Shown here one piece after another: positions 5,355-5,808 of a stretch of DNA of 5,808 nt (position 1 is the first letter of the stretch; each line of letters begins with the position of its first letter). Source of the stretch: Bacilli bacterium (GTDB lineage: Bacteria; Bacillota_I; Bacilli_A; RF39; UBA660); NCBI GenBank assembly GCA_017461465.1, contig JAFTYN010000145.1, positions 1-5,808 on the forward strand, read 5' to 3'. The notes beneath the pieces were generated by a model. The model saw only the letters and a list, made by a program, of their open reading frames with translations, did no database searches and was not told the origin of the DNA. Position numbers and translations under genes: made by a program.

Positions 5355-5390
5355 CGTATATATTAATATTGTTGAGATATTAATTATACG
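5355..5390. promoter_or_regulatory. Long inverted repeat before XRE ribosome binding site
   Basis: The left arm 5355-5369 (CGTATATATTAATAT) pairs with the right arm 5377-5390 (ATATTAATTATACG) over 14 bp with one bulged T and a 7-nt TGTTGAG loop. It ends 3 nt before the GGGAGGTG ribosome binding site of the XRE gene. It may be an autoregulatory operator, or an mRNA hairpin limiting translation if it is transcribed. AT-rich -10-like hexamers occur within it on both strands, but no convincing -35 pairs with them. Confidence 0.5.
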
Positions 5391-5408
5391 AGTGGGAGGT
5401 GTAAAGGA

Positions 5409-5621
5409 GTGCAATTAAAAGCTAATGAATATAAACCAAAAGATATTATTAGGATCATTCGTGAATGGACTGAATTAACACAGAATGATTTTGCAAATTC
5501 TATACACCGTAGCCGAAAAACAATTGAGGGTTACGAATACGGTAAAATAAATGTAAGTCTAGCTACATTTTTGAAAATATGTAAAACTCATGATGTTGAA
5601 GTTATTATTCGTAAAAAATAA
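5409..5621 (+). CDS. Small XRE/Cro-CI-type HTH regulator
   Basis: This 70-aa protein is essentially one DNA-binding HTH_3 domain. An N-terminal helix (DIIRIIREWTE, 12-22) is followed by the helix-turn-helix LTQNDFANSIHRSRKTIEGY (23-42), then EYGKINVSLATFLKICKTH and a short VEVIIRKK tail. Such proteins bind palindromic operators as dimers and usually repress a divergent operon and themselves. The start is GTG 5409, supported by GGGAGGTG at 5394-5401 with 7-nt spacing. There is no sensor or peptidase domain, so if it is a repressor, release must come from a partner protein or its own turnover. It is divergent from the three-gene operon, and the region between holds three inverted repeats, its likely targets. 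An antitoxin role is also possible for a protein of this size but has no specific support. Confidence 0.88.
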   Translation: MQLKANEYKPKDIIRIIREWTELTQNDFANSIHRSRKTIEGYEYGKINVSLATFLKICKTHDVEVIIRKK

Positions 5622-5626
5622 AAATT

Positions 5627-5668
5627 ATAATGTGCCAAAATACTCATAGTTCTATTATAGCACATTAT
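5627..5668. repeat. 9-bp inverted repeat after XRE gene, possible terminator
   Basis: ATAATGTGC (5627-5635) and GCACATTAT (5660-5668) are perfect 9-base arms separated by 24 nt, and the right arm runs into TTTTT (5668-5672). Starting 5 nt after the XRE stop, it could be a terminator for that gene, although the loop is longer than usual. Confidence 0.45.
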
Positions 5669-5682
5669 TTTTATTATGTCCT
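5654..5682 (-). promoter_or_regulatory. Possible minus-strand promoter, antisense to XRE gene
   Basis: On the minus strand a perfect TATAAT (5659-5654) has AGGACA (5682-5677) 17 nt upstream, matching the -35 consensus TTGACA at four of six bases. Transcription would start near 5647 and run antisense across the XRE gene. A perfect -10 hexamer is easily met by chance in DNA this AT-rich, so this is tentative. Confidence 0.25.
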
Positions 5683-5737
5683 GATATGATACCAAATTAT
5701 GCACCTTTTAATGGGATAATAGATATAGGTGATGCTG

Positions 5738-5808
5738 ATGGAAACTAAACAAATTTATCAGATATATGAACTTTTAGAAAAATTAGATAGTTATGAAATA
5801 AGAAATAA
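5738..5808 (+). CDS. Start of an unidentified gene, cut by window end
   Basis: ATG 5738 is preceded by AGGTGAT (5727-5733), and the frame stays open to the window end for 23 codons (METKQIYQIYELLEKLDSYE and onward). The reading looks like a helical, Lys/Glu/Leu-rich N-terminus. An in-frame ATG at 5732 is a possible alternative start but would overlap the ribosome binding site. Nothing can be said of function from this fragment. Confidence 0.5.
   Translation, partial: METKQIYQIYELLEKLDSYEIRN

Noticed and set aside
1..5808. tRNA, rRNA or riboswitch
   Set aside because: No cloverleaf, conserved rRNA segment or recognisable riboswitch core was seen on either strand by eye.

Overview
The window is very AT-rich (roughly 27-30% GC by eye) and carries strong AGGAGG-type ribosome binding sites, short overlapping genes, AT-rich codons and rho-independent terminators. 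This suggests a low-GC Bacillota, plausibly a gut Bacilli or Erysipelotrichia-like lineage, though I cannot fix the taxon. TGG encodes Trp, and one likely gene (1771-2241) ends in TGA, so the standard bacterial code 11 fits better than the Mycoplasma code. The gene content (MazF-type toxin, orphan small proteins, HTH proteins, a cold-shock protein, a secreted CAP protein, an unrecognised operon) looks accessory, as in an integrated element or genomic island. No integrase, relaxase or phage structural gene is visible.

Region 1 (about 1-3472, plus strand) is a tightly packed run of seven genes. In order: a 73-codon small protein, a basic 86-aa protein, a PemK/MazF endoribonuclease whose TTG start directly abuts the previous stop codon, a four-helix membrane protein, a CspA-type cold-shock protein that overlaps it, a sigma-region-4/ArpU-like helix-turn-helix protein overlapping the cold-shock stop by 1 nt, and a membrane-anchored Ig-like plus CAP-domain exported protein. 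A rho-independent terminator ends the run. The same 20-bp palindromic element lies before each of the first two genes.

Region 2 (3480-5253, minus strand) is a three-gene operon of unrecognised proteins (237, about 180 and about 157 aa). The junctions have the pattern TAA-N-ATG and the operon has its own terminator. The first two proteins appear to be diverged paralogues sharing an LPxNYT motif and collinear upstream blocks. This is the least explained part of the window.

Region 3 (5254-5808) begins with a divergent control region holding three palindromic elements. It is followed by a 70-aa single-domain XRE-type regulator on the plus strand and the first codons of a further gene cut by the window end. 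The simplest reading is that the XRE protein controls the divergent three-gene operon and probably itself. That, and any defence, toxin or mobile-element role for the operon, is inference from layout only.
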